Positions 18,165 through 27,410 are shown, counted from the first letter of the stretch. The stretch: DNA of 64,000 nucleotides from Peribacillus glennii (GCF_003429105.1 NZ_QVTD01000026.1:16547-80546); one strand, 5' to 3'. Notes: generated from the sequence alone by a model not told the origin. Numbers and translations: made by a program.

Positions 18165-19175
18165 TTACTTAGGAACAAATTCTGCATTTACAATATCTTT
18201 ATATTTCATATCATTTTTTATATTGCCGACAAACTTCTGCATATCTATCGCATTTTTAAAAGCTTCTTCCGTAATTTCAACGTTTTCCCGATAAACCTTG
18301 CTGTCTATCATTCGTTGAACTGCTTGATCGACAACCGCTTCATCCAGTTCAGGAAATTCCTTTTTCGCAACCGCTTTTGCAATTTCGGGATGTTCGTGTA
18401 TTAATGCAAAAGATTCATTCATTGACTTGACAAAGCGTCTCACTAGATGAGGATTTTCATTTATTATTTTTTGTGATGTATTAATTGTAGAAAAAGCATA
18501 TTCCGGATAATCCTTGGTGAAGTCATGAAGGATTTTTAAACCTTCAGATAAGCCTTGCTCTACTTGCGGCTGGTAAGCGACTGCAATATCAGCTTCCCCT
18601 GCCAATACCGGCCCTAATTCAGAGCCATTTTGTACTTCTGTTACCTTTACATCTTTTTGATAATCAAGGCCATTATCCGCGAGTAAACGTTTTAACATTG
18701 TATTCGATGTACCTGGTGCTAAACCAACAACAATGCGTTTTCCTTTTAAATCGGCTGGTGAATCAAACTTCACATCTTTATTTCCCAGAACCCACACAGG
18801 AGCGCTATTTGCTACAGCACTAACCGCATTTGCCTCACCGCCTTTTTCTTTGGCAAATCCAACATGCTCGGGGCCATGTACGGAAAATTGTGCTTCACCC
18901 GATAGAACAGAAGTTAATGCTGTAGGCCCTGTCCCTGCAGAACGTATACTTGAGATTTCAATATCATTCTTTTTGAAGACCCCTTCATGGTAGCCGACAT
19001 ACAGAGGTAAATATAACAGGCTATGGAAAGCTTCTGTCACAAGGACAGTATCAGAACCACTTTCTTTTTTAGCAGAAGCAGAAGTTGTTGAAGTCGTAGA
19101 CGGATTCCCTTCAGAGCAAGCTGTTAAAATTAACATAAATATTGATAGCAACGTGATAAACGAATATTTCTTCAT
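18165..19175 (-). CDS. ABC transporter substrate-binding lipoprotein, SsuA/TauA/NMT1 type
   Basis: 336 residues. A lipoprotein signal peptide ends in a lipobox LTAC (Cys about residue 20), followed by a Ser/Thr-rich linker and a type-II periplasmic-binding domain (FHSLLYLPLYVGYHEGVFKKNDIEI; GTGPTALTSVLSGEAQFSVHGPEH). The family binds aliphatic sulfonates, taurine, nitrate or pyrimidine precursors and feeds an SsuBC-type pump. It lies directly upstream of the nitrilase/amidase pair and downstream of its permease. The ligand cannot be read from the sequence. Confidence 0.9.
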   Translation of the reverse strand: MKKYSFITLLSIFMLILTACSEGNPSTTSTTSASAKKESGSDTVLVTEAFHSLLYLPLYVGYHEGVFKKNDIEISSIRSAGTGPTALTSVLSGEAQFSVHGPEHVGFAKEKGGEANAVSAVANSAPVWVLGNKDVKFDSPADLKGKRIVVGLAPGTSNTMLKRLLADNGLDYQKDVKVTEVQNGSELGPVLAGEADIAVAYQPQVEQGLSEGLKILHDFTKDYPEYAFSTINTSQKIINENPHLVRRFVKSMNESFALIHEHPEIAKAVAKKEFPELDEAVVDQAVQRMIDSKVYRENVEITEEAFKNAIDMQKFVGNIKNDMKYKDIVNAEFVPK

Positions 19176-19192
19176 GATCTATATCCCCCTTT

Positions 19193-20029
19193 TTAGTTCT
19201 CTTTTTGTCTTTTAGAATCCTCCCATGGAATTAACCGGTTTTCCATTTTGGATACAATGACATAAAGAATGATCGCTACTGCCATTAAAGATAAAACGCC
19301 TACCCAAACCACATTTAAATTAAATAGATTTCCGGCAACGAAGATCATCCTTCCGAGTCCTTTATCTGAAGAAATGAATTCCCCACCAATGACTGCAATC
19401 AAAGCAAATCCAATGTTTAAGCGAAAAGCTGAAATGATCCAAGGTAAAGAGGACGGAATAACAACCTTTTTAAAAATTTGGCCCTTCGATGAGCCAAGTG
19501 ATTTCATTAGATTTACCAGATTTGAGTCTATTTGATGAGTTCCTTGGTATGCTGATAATAAAGCAACAATAAAAGTCGCAATACTGGCCAATATAATTTT
19601 CGAAAACATTCCAGAGCCGAACCAAATGATAATCATCGGTGCAAGGGCAATTTTCGGAAGGCCATTTAAAGCAACCACAAAAGGGTCAATTATGGTAGCT
19701 AATGTTTTTGAATACCATAAAAGCAAGCCAATTGCGGAACCTAAAAGGCTGCCAATGACAAAGCCAAGTATCGTTCCGTAAACGGTGGCGAACATATCAG
19801 TATACAATTGTCCACTTTGGATCAGCCGAACCGTCTCATCCCAAATTCCGCTTGGCGAACCCAGCAAGAATGGATTGATCCACTTAAGAAAAGCAGCTAG
19901 TTCCCATACAGCCAACAGTGTTATGATAATTCCTAAACGGGAGAGATTATGTATAATAAAGGGACTCAGTTTCTTCTTGGCTTTGTTGACACTGTCTTTC
20001 GATACTTTTTCAATTTGAACCATTTCCAT
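19193..20029 (-). CDS. ABC transporter permease, SsuC/TauC type
   Basis: 278 residues, about six membrane helices, with the EAA-type cytoplasmic loop SLGSSKGQIFKKVVIPSSLPW that contacts the ATPase. ATG at 20029 overlaps the TGA of the ATPase gene (TGATG), so the two are translationally coupled. It forms the membrane channel of the importer. Confidence 0.9.
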   Translation of the reverse strand: MEMVQIEKVSKDSVNKAKKKLSPFIIHNLSRLGIIITLLAVWELAAFLKWINPFLLGSPSGIWDETVRLIQSGQLYTDMFATVYGTILGFVIGSLLGSAIGLLLWYSKTLATIIDPFVVALNGLPKIALAPMIIIWFGSGMFSKIILASIATFIVALLSAYQGTHQIDSNLVNLMKSLGSSKGQIFKKVVIPSSLPWIISAFRLNIGFALIAVIGGEFISSDKGLGRMIFVAGNLFNLNVVWVGVLSLMAVAIILYVIVSKMENRLIPWEDSKRQKEN

Positions 20030-20856
20030 CAGGAATCCCTCCCTATTTGAATATCTAAATCAGCCCAAATATTTTCGAAGAAATCATTATATCTGTGGTC
20101 GGCTCTAGCCTTCATTCCTGATCCCAATTCTACCGCGAGCCCTACATCGTATATTTTCTTGACACACGTCGGACGTTGTGTCATTACGGCAATGCGATCT
20201 GACATGGCGATGGCTTCACCGATGTCATGAGTAATCAATACAGCCGTTTTCCCAAAATCTCTTAGTATTCCCAGGATCTCTTCTTCCAGTACAAGCCGTG
20301 TTTGATAATCCAAGGCAGAAAAGGGTTCGTCCAAAAGAATAATTTCCGGATCCATCGCCAATGTTCTAATGAGCGCCACCCTTTGCCTCATTCCTCCTGA
20401 GAGTGTAGAGGGATAGGCATGTGCAAAATCAGCAAGTCCATATTTCGCCAAATAATCGAGAGCGATGTCTTCACGCTCTTTCTTTGTCATTCCTTTCACT
20501 TCAAGTCCGAGACTAACGTTCTCTATGATGGTGCGCCAAGGGAATAATAAATCCTTTTGCATCATATAACCTACATGGCCGGTAGAGCTTACGATATCTT
20601 CCCCCAGTACTTTTACCTTTCCTTCTGTCGGCTGCATCAGCCCTGCAATAATATTGAACATGGTACTCTTTCCACAACCACTCGGCCCTACAATACTGAT
20701 AAATTCCTTATTTTTGATTTCGAGTGTAATGTCCTTAATAACTTGGATGATATTTTCATCCTTGTCATAGAAATGCTTCTTGATTCCTTGTAATTCAATG
20801 GCATTTCCAACTTCTTTGGTCACATCACTAACAGCTTGAGCAGAATTTAGCATCAT
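20029..20856 (-). CDS. ABC transporter ATPase, SsuB/TauB type
   Basis: 275 residues. Walker A is GPSGCGKST (about residue 57), the signature is LSGGMRQRVA, Walker B is EIILLDEPFSALD, and the switch His is in LITHD. It powers uptake through the SsuC-type permease. It is the first gene of a six-gene operon (ATPase, permease, binding protein, nitrilase-like, amidase, TSUP) transcribed on minus. The regulator gene upstream has its own terminator, so the operon promoter should lie in 20857-21050. Confidence 0.92.
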   Translation of the reverse strand: MMLNSAQAVSDVTKEVGNAIELQGIKKHFYDKDENIIQVIKDITLEIKNKEFISIVGPSGCGKSTMFNIIAGLMQPTEGKVKVLGEDIVSSTGHVGYMMQKDLLFPWRTIIENVSLGLEVKGMTKKEREDIALDYLAKYGLADFAHAYPSTLSGGMRQRVALIRTLAMDPEIILLDEPFSALDYQTRLVLEEEILGILRDFGKTAVLITHDIGEAIAMSDRIAVMTQRPTCVKKIYDVGLAVELGSGMKARADHRYNDFFENIWADLDIQIGRDS

Positions 20857-21050
20857 AATGGAAGATCACCCCTCTTTTAATTTGTCACGATGTCTTTACA
20901 ACCGATTAGACAAGTAGATATTTTTCACTTTAACAACATTACCGTGATACAGTTTATAACAGGATTAATCCCTTAATTGAATTATAGTAAATATATTTAT
21001 ATTGTGATTTTTTTTGTCAGATTATCTAACATGTTTTTTGTGGAAATATT
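20857..21050 (-). promoter_or_regulatory. Leader/promoter region of the ABC-amidase operon
   Basis: AT-rich region between the regulator's terminator and the operon. An imperfect dyad (GTCAGATTATCTAAC, 21016-21030) is a candidate operator for the GntR/HutC regulator. A possible -10 TATAAT is near 20985. No riboswitch motif was recognised. Confidence 0.35.
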
Positions 21051-21053
21051 TTT

Positions 21054-21097
21054 ACAACAAAAAAAAATCTTCCTGCAATAAAAAAGTGCTGGAAGGT
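21054..21097 (-). terminator. Terminator of the GntR-family gene
   Basis: On minus, CTTCCAGCA pairs with TGCAGGAAG (one mismatch), followed by a run of nine T. Confidence 0.82.
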
Positions 21098-21134
21098 TGT
21101 CCATCAAAAAAAATCAATCATGCTTATTATTCTT

Positions 21135-21890
21135 TTATCCAATGAGTCCTTTCATTGTTGAATTGAGGTCTGAATGTTGTCTCGACTGTTCAATTTCAAA
21201 GCGAAAATGAGTGCCGAGATAAACCGCTTTTACTTTTTCCATAGGTTGGTCATTTTCAGCAAAAACCAAGCCCTCCCATAACATTAAAGGAGTTCCTTTC
21301 ATAACTTTCAGTAACTCGGCCTGCTCTTTTTCAGCTGGAACAGCTTGAAAAGTTTGTTTCGACCTCACTGGATAAACTCCTTTTTGAGCCAATAAAGAAT
21401 AAAGTTCTTCTAGATTCTCTTTTAATAAGCCAGGATGCAATTTAGCGGGAATAATCGATGTCCGAATTGCAAGTGGGTTCCCGTTTGCAAACCTTAGCCG
21501 AACGACTTCAAAGACTTCTTCTCCTTGGTTTATACACAATGTTTTAGATAATTCTTGAGATGCATGATATACCTTTTTAGAGATTAATTTCGCTCTATGG
21601 CTTAAACCGAATATCTCCATCTCTTCCGCGAATGTTCGAAATACAGTTGCATCACCCGTAAATAAAGGAGTCGATACAAAAGTACCCAATCCTCTTTTTT
21701 TCATTAAATATCCCTCTTTCACAAGCTCTGCCAAAGCTTGTCTAACAGTCGGCCGGCTTATATTATGCATTTTAGAAAGGCTGTGTTCAGTTGGTATTTT
21801 ATTCCCACTTGTAAATAAACCGCTTTCAATTTGGTCAATAACCCATAATTTTAATTGAACATATAGTGGCAGCCTGTTATTATGATCCAT
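21135..21890 (-). CDS. GntR-family regulator, HutC/UTRA subfamily
   Basis: 251 residues. The N-terminal winged helix (residues 5-75: YVQLKLWVIDQIESGLF, IPTEHSLSKMHNISRPTVRQ, GLGTF) is followed by a UTRA ligand-binding domain (FRTFAEEM to FRFEIEQS). HutC-type regulators usually repress adjacent catabolic or uptake genes and release DNA on binding a small metabolite. It is immediately upstream of, and codirectional with, the ABC-amidase operon, which is its likely target. ATG 21890 follows AGGGTTAGAGATGA. Confidence 0.9.
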   Translation of the reverse strand: MDHNNRLPLYVQLKLWVIDQIESGLFTSGNKIPTEHSLSKMHNISRPTVRQALAELVKEGYLMKKRGLGTFVSTPLFTGDATVFRTFAEEMEIFGLSHRAKLISKKVYHASQELSKTLCINQGEEVFEVVRLRFANGNPLAIRTSIIPAKLHPGLLKENLEELYSLLAQKGVYPVRSKQTFQAVPAEKEQAELLKVMKGTPLMLWEGLVFAENDQPMEKVKAVYLGTHFRFEIEQSRQHSDLNSTMKGLIG

Positions 21891-22164
21891 TCATCTCTAA
21901 CCCTCTTTTTTAGACTAATTTCTTGTTTACACATATTATAACTGCATCCCATACTTTGTTTCATCTTATCGCGTAACATTTCCTAACATACTTTTTTCTC
22001 AAAATCATTTATCAGCCGATCCAAACTAGATGGACTTAATTCAAAGTACTCAGAACGATCTATCACATCCGAACCATGCATCAAATGGGTCAGGAAATAT
22101 CTGGAATAATTACGGACATTCACGCAATATTAACGAATAAAGATTATTTAAAAATGAAAATTAT

Positions 22165-23223
22165 TTACTCTATCTTTACTTCTATTTTATCCATTGCGTT
22201 ATACCCATAGCCTTTTCGATTCCAAAAAGCCGTGCCCGGCTGAGTTCTGCCAGCGGTATCCGTAGCACGTGACAAAATAATATACTCTCCTGTTTCCTGC
22301 ACTTCCCATAGGTATTTCCATCGCACCCACGCATATTCGTCATTATGTTCCAGTTTAGCGGGGCTCCAAGTTTTTCCCTTGTCGATACTGATTTCAACCT
22401 TTGCGATCCTTCCTTGTCCAGTCATGGCAATACCGCTGATCATGTGATTGCCGGTGTTCAAAATGTCCATATTCAGCGGCTGTTGGATGGTGGAATTAAC
22501 ATTCATCAATGTCACGGGAAATTTCCCGGTATCCTCATCCTTGTTAGGATAATAGACATAATCAATGGCCTGGAAAGGACCTTCAAATTGCTTATCAATG
22601 ACTGTTATTTGTTTGATCCATTTGACGGAAGCCATCCCATACCATTGAGGCACAATCAGCCTGAAAGGAAAGCCATTCTTAAATGGAATCGGCTTTTCGT
22701 TATATTCATAGGCAATCAGTGTATCTGGGTGCAATGCTTTTTGCAGAGGGAGACTTCTAGCATAGGGGACGGTTTGATCTATATCCTTTCGCTTTCCGTA
22801 ATCCTGTGCTTCAAACACAACTTCTTTTGCGCCTTTGAGCAAACCTGTGTATTGGAGTAAATCTCTTAACGGTACACCGCTCCAGCATCCCTGGCTGATG
22901 GCCCCTTTTTCCCATTGCTCGCCATATACTTTAGGGACAAACAAATTTCTTTTATCTCCTGCACACTCCAGGACTGCCTTCACACGTTTAGACGGCATAC
23001 TCTGGAATTGTTCCAGCGAGAACCTCAGGGGTTTTTGTACAAGCCCTGTAATTACGAAAGATGCAGATATATAATCCGGGTATGGAAAATGATTTCTCCT
23101 AAAAAGGCAGCTATGGGGATATGTTGTTTTATCAAAAAAATGGATGGGGGATTCCTGGTTTTCCGGATTTACTTTTCGGGTGGTTAGATAAGCTCTCACC
23201 TTGCTTTTTTCATGTTTACTCAT
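22165..23223 (-). CDS. Molybdopterin-dependent sulfite-oxidase-family protein
   Basis: About 352 residues. The Mo-coordinating Cys is in AVLECAGDKR, followed by GCWSGVPLRDLL and the substrate-pocket segment GFPFRLIVPQWYGMASVKWIKQI; the C-terminal part is a Mo-co dimerisation (immunoglobulin-like) domain with VEISIDKGKTW. There is no Tat signal and no heme domain, so this is a cytoplasmic bare molybdenum subunit. ATG 23223 follows AGAGGGAGG; the longer ORF start covers that ribosome site. It is next to a sulfonate-type ABC/TSUP cluster, which hints at sulfite handling. Confidence 0.87.
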   Translation of the reverse strand: MSKHEKSKVRAYLTTRKVNPENQESPIHFFDKTTYPHSCLFRRNHFPYPDYISASFVITGLVQKPLRFSLEQFQSMPSKRVKAVLECAGDKRNLFVPKVYGEQWEKGAISQGCWSGVPLRDLLQYTGLLKGAKEVVFEAQDYGKRKDIDQTVPYARSLPLQKALHPDTLIAYEYNEKPIPFKNGFPFRLIVPQWYGMASVKWIKQITVIDKQFEGPFQAIDYVYYPNKDEDTGKFPVTLMNVNSTIQQPLNMDILNTGNHMISGIAMTGQGRIAKVEISIDKGKTWSPAKLEHNDEYAWVRWKYLWEVQETGEYIILSRATDTAGRTQPGTAFWNRKGYGYNAMDKIEVKIE

Positions 23224-23480
23224 GATTGCCTCCCTCTGTTTTGTCAATGTAATAATGCTTATGCGGCTTAGAAGGAATTCACGACAATAATTAATAAAGA
23301 CGCAAGATGGCAGCCAGGTTTTCGCGTCAAAATTGGTAATCTTCTATCTCCTCGAATAACCCTCCAAGGGGTTGGTATATAATACCAAAACTTTTATGTA
23401 TGTAATTGATTATAATTTAAAGAGTTATAGTTCCATTTGCTTATTACTTCATAACTAAATTACTGCATGAGGAGCGGAAT

Positions 23481-25751
23481 ATGCCTTATTCCCGTTACAT
23501 TTCACAATTAGACCTAAACAATACCGGAATGATTTTCAAAGTTAAAAAAGTCGGGGATTCTTTTATCCATACAATGTGTGAAGGAGAATTGCTATATAGA
23601 GTTGGATTGACACCGAACGATGTGATAGGAAAAGAGGTTTACGACTTTTATCCGGAAGATATAGCAAAAACTAAAACACATTTTTTCGAGAAGGCATGGG
23701 CGGGAGAATTCCTTCAATATGAAACCTTCCTTAATGGCGTGTATTATTTAACCACCATTAGGCCCATGTTTGAACAAGGAAAAGTAGTGGAGCTTATTGC
23801 AACTTCCATCAATATATCGGACAAAAAGATCCAGGAGGAAGAAATCAGGCAAAGGGAAATCATGTACCGTTCTGTTGTAACGAACATGACCGAGGCAATC
23901 TTAATATTGGATAATAATAGAAAAATAACCATATTAAATGATAATGTAGAAAAATTAACAGGGCTTAAATCCGGATTGCTTGATGAAGCAACGGCTGCAA
24001 AATTTGGTATAACCTTTTTTACGGAAGACGGTTCCATGTTGGAATATTCAGATTGGCCGGGAGTCGTCACCATTAAAACCGGAAAGCCGGTTCTCAATGT
24101 GATTGCCTCAATTCGGCTAAATGGAAAACAGAGATGGTTCAGGTTGAATTCAAACCCTTTGAACATCACTGGTGAAATGACTGCGCTTGTTTCATTTTTT
24201 GAAATTACTACGGAGAAAGAACAGGAAATGGAATTGAGGGAATCCTATGCATTCCAGAAAACACTTCTTGATAATTTGGAAAGTGGTGTAGTCGCTACAG
24301 ACCATCAGGGGAAGATTACGTTAATCAACAAAAAAATACACCGTATGCTTGGTCTCGAGAAAGAAATAGATTTTTATATTGGCAACTATGCTAAACAGTT
24401 TTATAAGCTGTGGAAAGAAAAAACGAATACAACCAGGATTGAGTTTGAAAGTCTTCCAATCAAAGATAGAGAGAAAATCACAAAGGAAATCGAAACCGGC
24501 AACGGACATACTTTTCAAACTAGTTATATTCCTTTTAATATGCAGGATAAATTTAGCGGCAATATATTTCAATTCATAGATATAACAGAAAGAAAGAAAA
24601 TGGAAACAGCCCTTACCACCGCTAAAGAAGAAGCAGAAAGGGCAAATATGGCAAAATCCGATTTTCTTGCAAAAATGAGCCATGAACTGCGCACTCCGCT
24701 TAATGGGGTACTCGGATTTGCACAATTGTTGGAAATGGATGCATCCTTGACCGAAGAACAAGCGGATTTCATCCAAGAAATAATAAGTGGCGGAAGACAT
24801 CTCCTGCACCTAATTGACGATGTTCTTGATTTATCCAGAATTGATTCAGGAAAATTTAAGCTGAAACTGGATATTATTGATTTTAATAGCGTGCTTAATG
24901 AATGCATAAAAAGTTTTCATCCATTAGCAATGAGTAAAAATATAACACTACGTAAAAAAATGGATGAGTGCAGCAAAGTTTTTGTTCAAGCAGACCCGAT
25001 TCGATTGAAACAAGTAATTTTCAACCTTTTGACAAATGCTATCAAATACAATCGGACTGATGGCGAAGTGTCAGTATCTATGCAAACCTTATCTGATAAA
25101 CTTGTTGTTCACATTACAGATACCGGCATTGGGATTCCTCATGAAGAATTTGAAAATATATTTCAACCTTTTCATAGAATTGATGGAACCGGAGAACAAG
25201 GAGCAGGAATCGGGTTGTCACTGGTGAAGCAACTGACAGGGTTAATGGGTGGCAATGTTGGTGTGTCAAGCGTTGTGGGAAAAGGAAGTGATTTCTGGTT
25301 TGAATTAAATATTAAGCCCCAGGGTGATTTCGATACTGAGAGGGCCCCTGTAAAAAATACAAAATCTGAACTCACTAACTCTGCCCATAAACAAATCTTA
25401 TATATTGAGGACAATGAATCCAACATTCTCTTACTGGATCGCGTATTAGCATCCGATCCTTCCTTTTCATTAATAGTAGGGCGTTCCGGCCGGGAAGGAT
25501 TAAAAATAGCAAGCGAGCAAAAAACAGATATAATCTTACTGGATCTCAATCTTCCTGATATGAATGGTGATGAAGTATTTGATTCACTGAAAAATAATAA
25601 AAAAATAGCAGGTGTACCCATTATTGCTTTAAGTGCAAACGCTATGCCTTACGATATTAAGAAAACAACACAAAAAGGATTTACAGATTACGTGACAAAA
25701 CCTATTGATATTAACAAATTGCTAAATCTTTTAAAAAAGTTACACTCTTAA
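23481..25751 (+). CDS. Cytoplasmic hybrid histidine kinase with three PAS domains and a receiver
   Basis: 756 residues, no membrane segment. Three PAS-like domains (about 10-115, 125-245, 255-365) are followed by HisKA with the phospho-accepting His401 (MSHELRTPLNG), an HATPase domain (N box LLTNAIKYN, G boxes DTGIGIP and GAGIGLSLV), and a C-terminal receiver with Asp688 (ILLDLNLPDMNG) and Lys in TKPID. The signal is likely cytosolic (redox, light or small ligand). No cognate output gene is adjacent, so it probably feeds a phosphorelay. ATG 23481 follows GAGGAGCGG. Divergent from the sulfite-oxidase gene. Confidence 0.9.
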   Translation: MPYSRYISQLDLNNTGMIFKVKKVGDSFIHTMCEGELLYRVGLTPNDVIGKEVYDFYPEDIAKTKTHFFEKAWAGEFLQYETFLNGVYYLTTIRPMFEQGKVVELIATSINISDKKIQEEEIRQREIMYRSVVTNMTEAILILDNNRKITILNDNVEKLTGLKSGLLDEATAAKFGITFFTEDGSMLEYSDWPGVVTIKTGKPVLNVIASIRLNGKQRWFRLNSNPLNITGEMTALVSFFEITTEKEQEMELRESYAFQKTLLDNLESGVVATDHQGKITLINKKIHRMLGLEKEIDFYIGNYAKQFYKLWKEKTNTTRIEFESLPIKDREKITKEIETGNGHTFQTSYIPFNMQDKFSGNIFQFIDITERKKMETALTTAKEEAERANMAKSDFLAKMSHELRTPLNGVLGFAQLLEMDASLTEEQADFIQEIISGGRHLLHLIDDVLDLSRIDSGKFKLKLDIIDFNSVLNECIKSFHPLAMSKNITLRKKMDECSKVFVQADPIRLKQVIFNLLTNAIKYNRTDGEVSVSMQTLSDKLVVHITDTGIGIPHEEFENIFQPFHRIDGTGEQGAGIGLSLVKQLTGLMGGNVGVSSVVGKGSDFWFELNIKPQGDFDTERAPVKNTKSELTNSAHKQILYIEDNESNILLLDRVLASDPSFSLIVGRSGREGLKIASEQKTDIILLDLNLPDMNGDEVFDSLKNNKKIAGVPIIALSANAMPYDIKKTTQKGFTDYVTKPIDINKLLNLLKKLHS

Positions 25752-25767
25752 GAAAAGGGGAAAAAAA

Positions 25768-25811
25768 GGGGTCTGATTTTCCTAAGCCATTCTCTTTTGG
25801 AGTACCGCGCA
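25768..25811 (+). repeat. Left arm of an inverted repeat flanking a 1.7 kb segment
   Basis: This arm matches, in inverted orientation, 27411-27454. The core AAGCCATTCTCTTTTGGAG continues into GTACC with two mismatches in 23 bases, and both outer ends carry GGTCTG. No target-site duplication could be identified by eye. Confidence 0.6.
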
Positions 25812-25837
25812 TAGGAAATAGCAAATATAAACAAGTA

Positions 25838-25880
25838 TAGAAGCAGTGGATTTGAATACTGAAATCTACTGCTTCTAGCC
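25838..25880 (+). terminator. Long hairpin after the hybrid kinase
   Basis: AGAAGCAGTGGATTT pairs with AAATCTACTGCTTCT (one mismatch) around GAATACTG. It lacks a clear T run, so termination is only likely. Confidence 0.5.
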
Positions 25881-26009
25881 TTATTATATGGTGAATTATT
25901 GAACTACCGGAGCAAGTTAGTTACATAAGAATGTAATAAGGAAATCGGTTTTAATGGTGGGATGTGTTAAAATTAGTGTAAAATTACATATAATGTGGGT
26001 GGTATTCAG

Positions 26010-26372
26010 ATTGAGAAAAAAGTTATTAGCATCTTAATTATCTGTTTATACAGTTTTCCATTTGCTTATTACTCTATGTACCAAGACTATGCGAACCACA
26101 CAATGATTGGCTATTTACTGATGATCGTAGCTACCTCGCTTCTTGCTAGCTTTAGCAAATTCTTTTGTAACTCCATTCCTCTAATCATCGGAAATGTAAT
26201 ATCTGGAATAGCCTCCTGTTATTTTCTTAATAATCTGGCAGGAAACGAACAATGGAGTGGCTATTTCAAGCCATTAACAGCTTCTCAATTATTAGTTTTA
26301 GTCAGTTTAATAAACATAATTCCACAGGTTATTGCATTTAAAATAGCTAAAAAAAAGTACTTGTTTAACTAA
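26010..26372 (+). CDS. Hypothetical membrane protein, probable ATT start
   Basis: About 120 residues with four hydrophobic segments (VISILIICLYSFPFAYYSMY, GYLLMIVATSLLASF, IPLIIGNVISGIASCYF, LLVLVSLINIIPQVIAF). The family is not identified. The only standard start in frame is GTG 25995, which has no ribosome site; ATT 26010 is 6 nt after GGTGGT and would give a usual N-terminus (x-EKKVISILI). Another ATT start is therefore plausible. It lies inside the inverted-repeat-bounded segment. Confidence 0.6.
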   Translation: MEKKVISILIICLYSFPFAYYSMYQDYANHTMIGYLLMIVATSLLASFSKFFCNSIPLIIGNVISGIASCYFLNNLAGNEQWSGYFKPLTASQLLVLVSLINIIPQVIAFKIAKKKYLFN

Positions 26373-26598
26373 CCATATAGGAACGTAATTCTTACATCCT
26401 CTCTGGTGAAGGTCTTGTTCATGGTTGTCTACGGGTGCTTAAGTTTATTTTCAGAGCAACTTATATAAGCGGTAGTGCTTATTGAACTATAGGGCAGGGT
26501 TCGTTGAATTGGGCTAAACTTCGTCTTTAGGTTTTTTAAAATTTAACAAAGCATCCAATTCCCAACAATTTCAACCAGCCACGCAGTTTGCACAACCT
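26373..26598. other. Intergenic, no gene seen
   Basis: No ORF or rib gene. This is where a gene controlled by the minus-strand FMN riboswitch remnant would be expected. Confidence 0.4.
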
Positions 26599-26599
26599 T

Positions 26600-26685
26600 C
26601 TTCTTCTCCCATCCAGACTATACTGTCGGCTTTGGAATTACACCAATCCTGCCTAGGGTCGGGAATCATAAATATCCATGCCTAT
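26600..26685 (-). ncRNA. Orphan, truncated FMN riboswitch (RFN element) remnant
   Basis: On the minus strand the sequence reads GATTCCCGACC, a shortened middle, GGATTGGTGTAATTCC, AAAGCCGACAGTATAGTC, then TGGATGGGAGAAGA. These match the 3' half and the conserved ATTCCCGACC, GCCGACAGTATAGTC and GGATGGGAGAAG blocks of the RFN element. The 5' P1 arm (expected GGGGCAGGGTGAA) and the GGCGGT...AGCCCGCG arm are missing or degenerate. No riboflavin gene lies downstream on this strand, so it controls nothing visible. Confidence 0.8.
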
Positions 26686-26787
26686 CCATTTCTTTTTAAT
26701 ATAATTTGTGATAATCTTAATCTAAATATTAATGCTTAAACAGCTAAATTAGTAACCAGATATTATTACTTACGGGGTTGATATATT

Positions 26788-27243
26788 ATGACATGGATTG
26801 TTGCTATTTCGATAGCGATTGGATGTATTATTAAATTTTCAATGAATCCACCAAGTGCAGTTGTGGCATGGATTTCAAGTAAATTTGCACTTCATGCACA
26901 ACTTAATTCAAAAGATATCACTGTATCATATAACGGAACGCATTTAGAAGAGGAAGAAAAAATTAGATTTACTGACTATTTTAATGAAGCTATATTTTTA
27001 AAAAAATATTATATATTTCCAGGCAATGAAAAATTATTTCTACATCCAGAGACTAATGTTATTCCATATGTCATCAAGGTAAAAGGAAGAAAAAAAGATG
27101 TAGATATCTTTGTTTATAGTTACGATGATCACGTTGATGTAGTTAAGCAGTGCAAAAAGAAAGTTGTTTCTTACAGTCTTAGATCTGATTATCTACAAAC
27201 AATTACTATATCAACTAAGGGATTTAGTGCGAAGACCGTCTAA
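26788..27243 (+). CDS. yfmQ: YfmQ-family protein
   Basis: 151 residues. An N-terminal membrane anchor (WIVAISIAIGCIIKF) is followed by a soluble domain. The sequence FNEAIFLKKYYIFPGNEKLF, LHPETNVIPYVI, and YSYDDHVDVVKQCKKKVVSY closely recall B. subtilis YfmQ, a protein of unknown function. ATG 26788 follows GGGGTTGA. A bidirectional terminator follows. It lies inside the inverted-repeat-bounded segment. Confidence 0.85.
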   Translation: MTWIVAISIAIGCIIKFSMNPPSAVVAWISSKFALHAQLNSKDITVSYNGTHLEEEEKIRFTDYFNEAIFLKKYYIFPGNEKLFLHPETNVIPYVIKVKGRKKDVDIFVYSYDDHVDVVKQCKKKVVSYSLRSDYLQTITISTKGFSAKTV

Positions 27244-27352
27244 GATATTAGATGGTCTTCCTTTATTACAAAGCTTTAGTTTTATCTTTTTGGTGTGCCA
27301 TATATAATGCTATTAGTATATAAACCCCTTAAATCCCTAAAAATCAACCAAT

Positions 27353-27394
27353 AAAAAAGCAGAGCGAATTCGTGTGCGAATTACTCTGCTTTTA
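27353..27394. terminator. Bidirectional terminator between yfmQ and the YkvA-like gene
   Basis: AAAAGCAGAGCGAATTCG pairs with CGAATTACTCTGCTTTT (one mismatch) around a 4-nt loop, with A and T runs on both sides. Confidence 0.85.
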
Positions 27395-27410
27395 TATGTG
27401 TTTTTATAAC

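Noticed and set aside
26461..26510. AGGGCAGGGTTCG on plus, reminiscent of the start of an RFN element
   Set aside because: The other conserved RFN blocks are absent on plus; the real remnant is on minus at 26600-26685.
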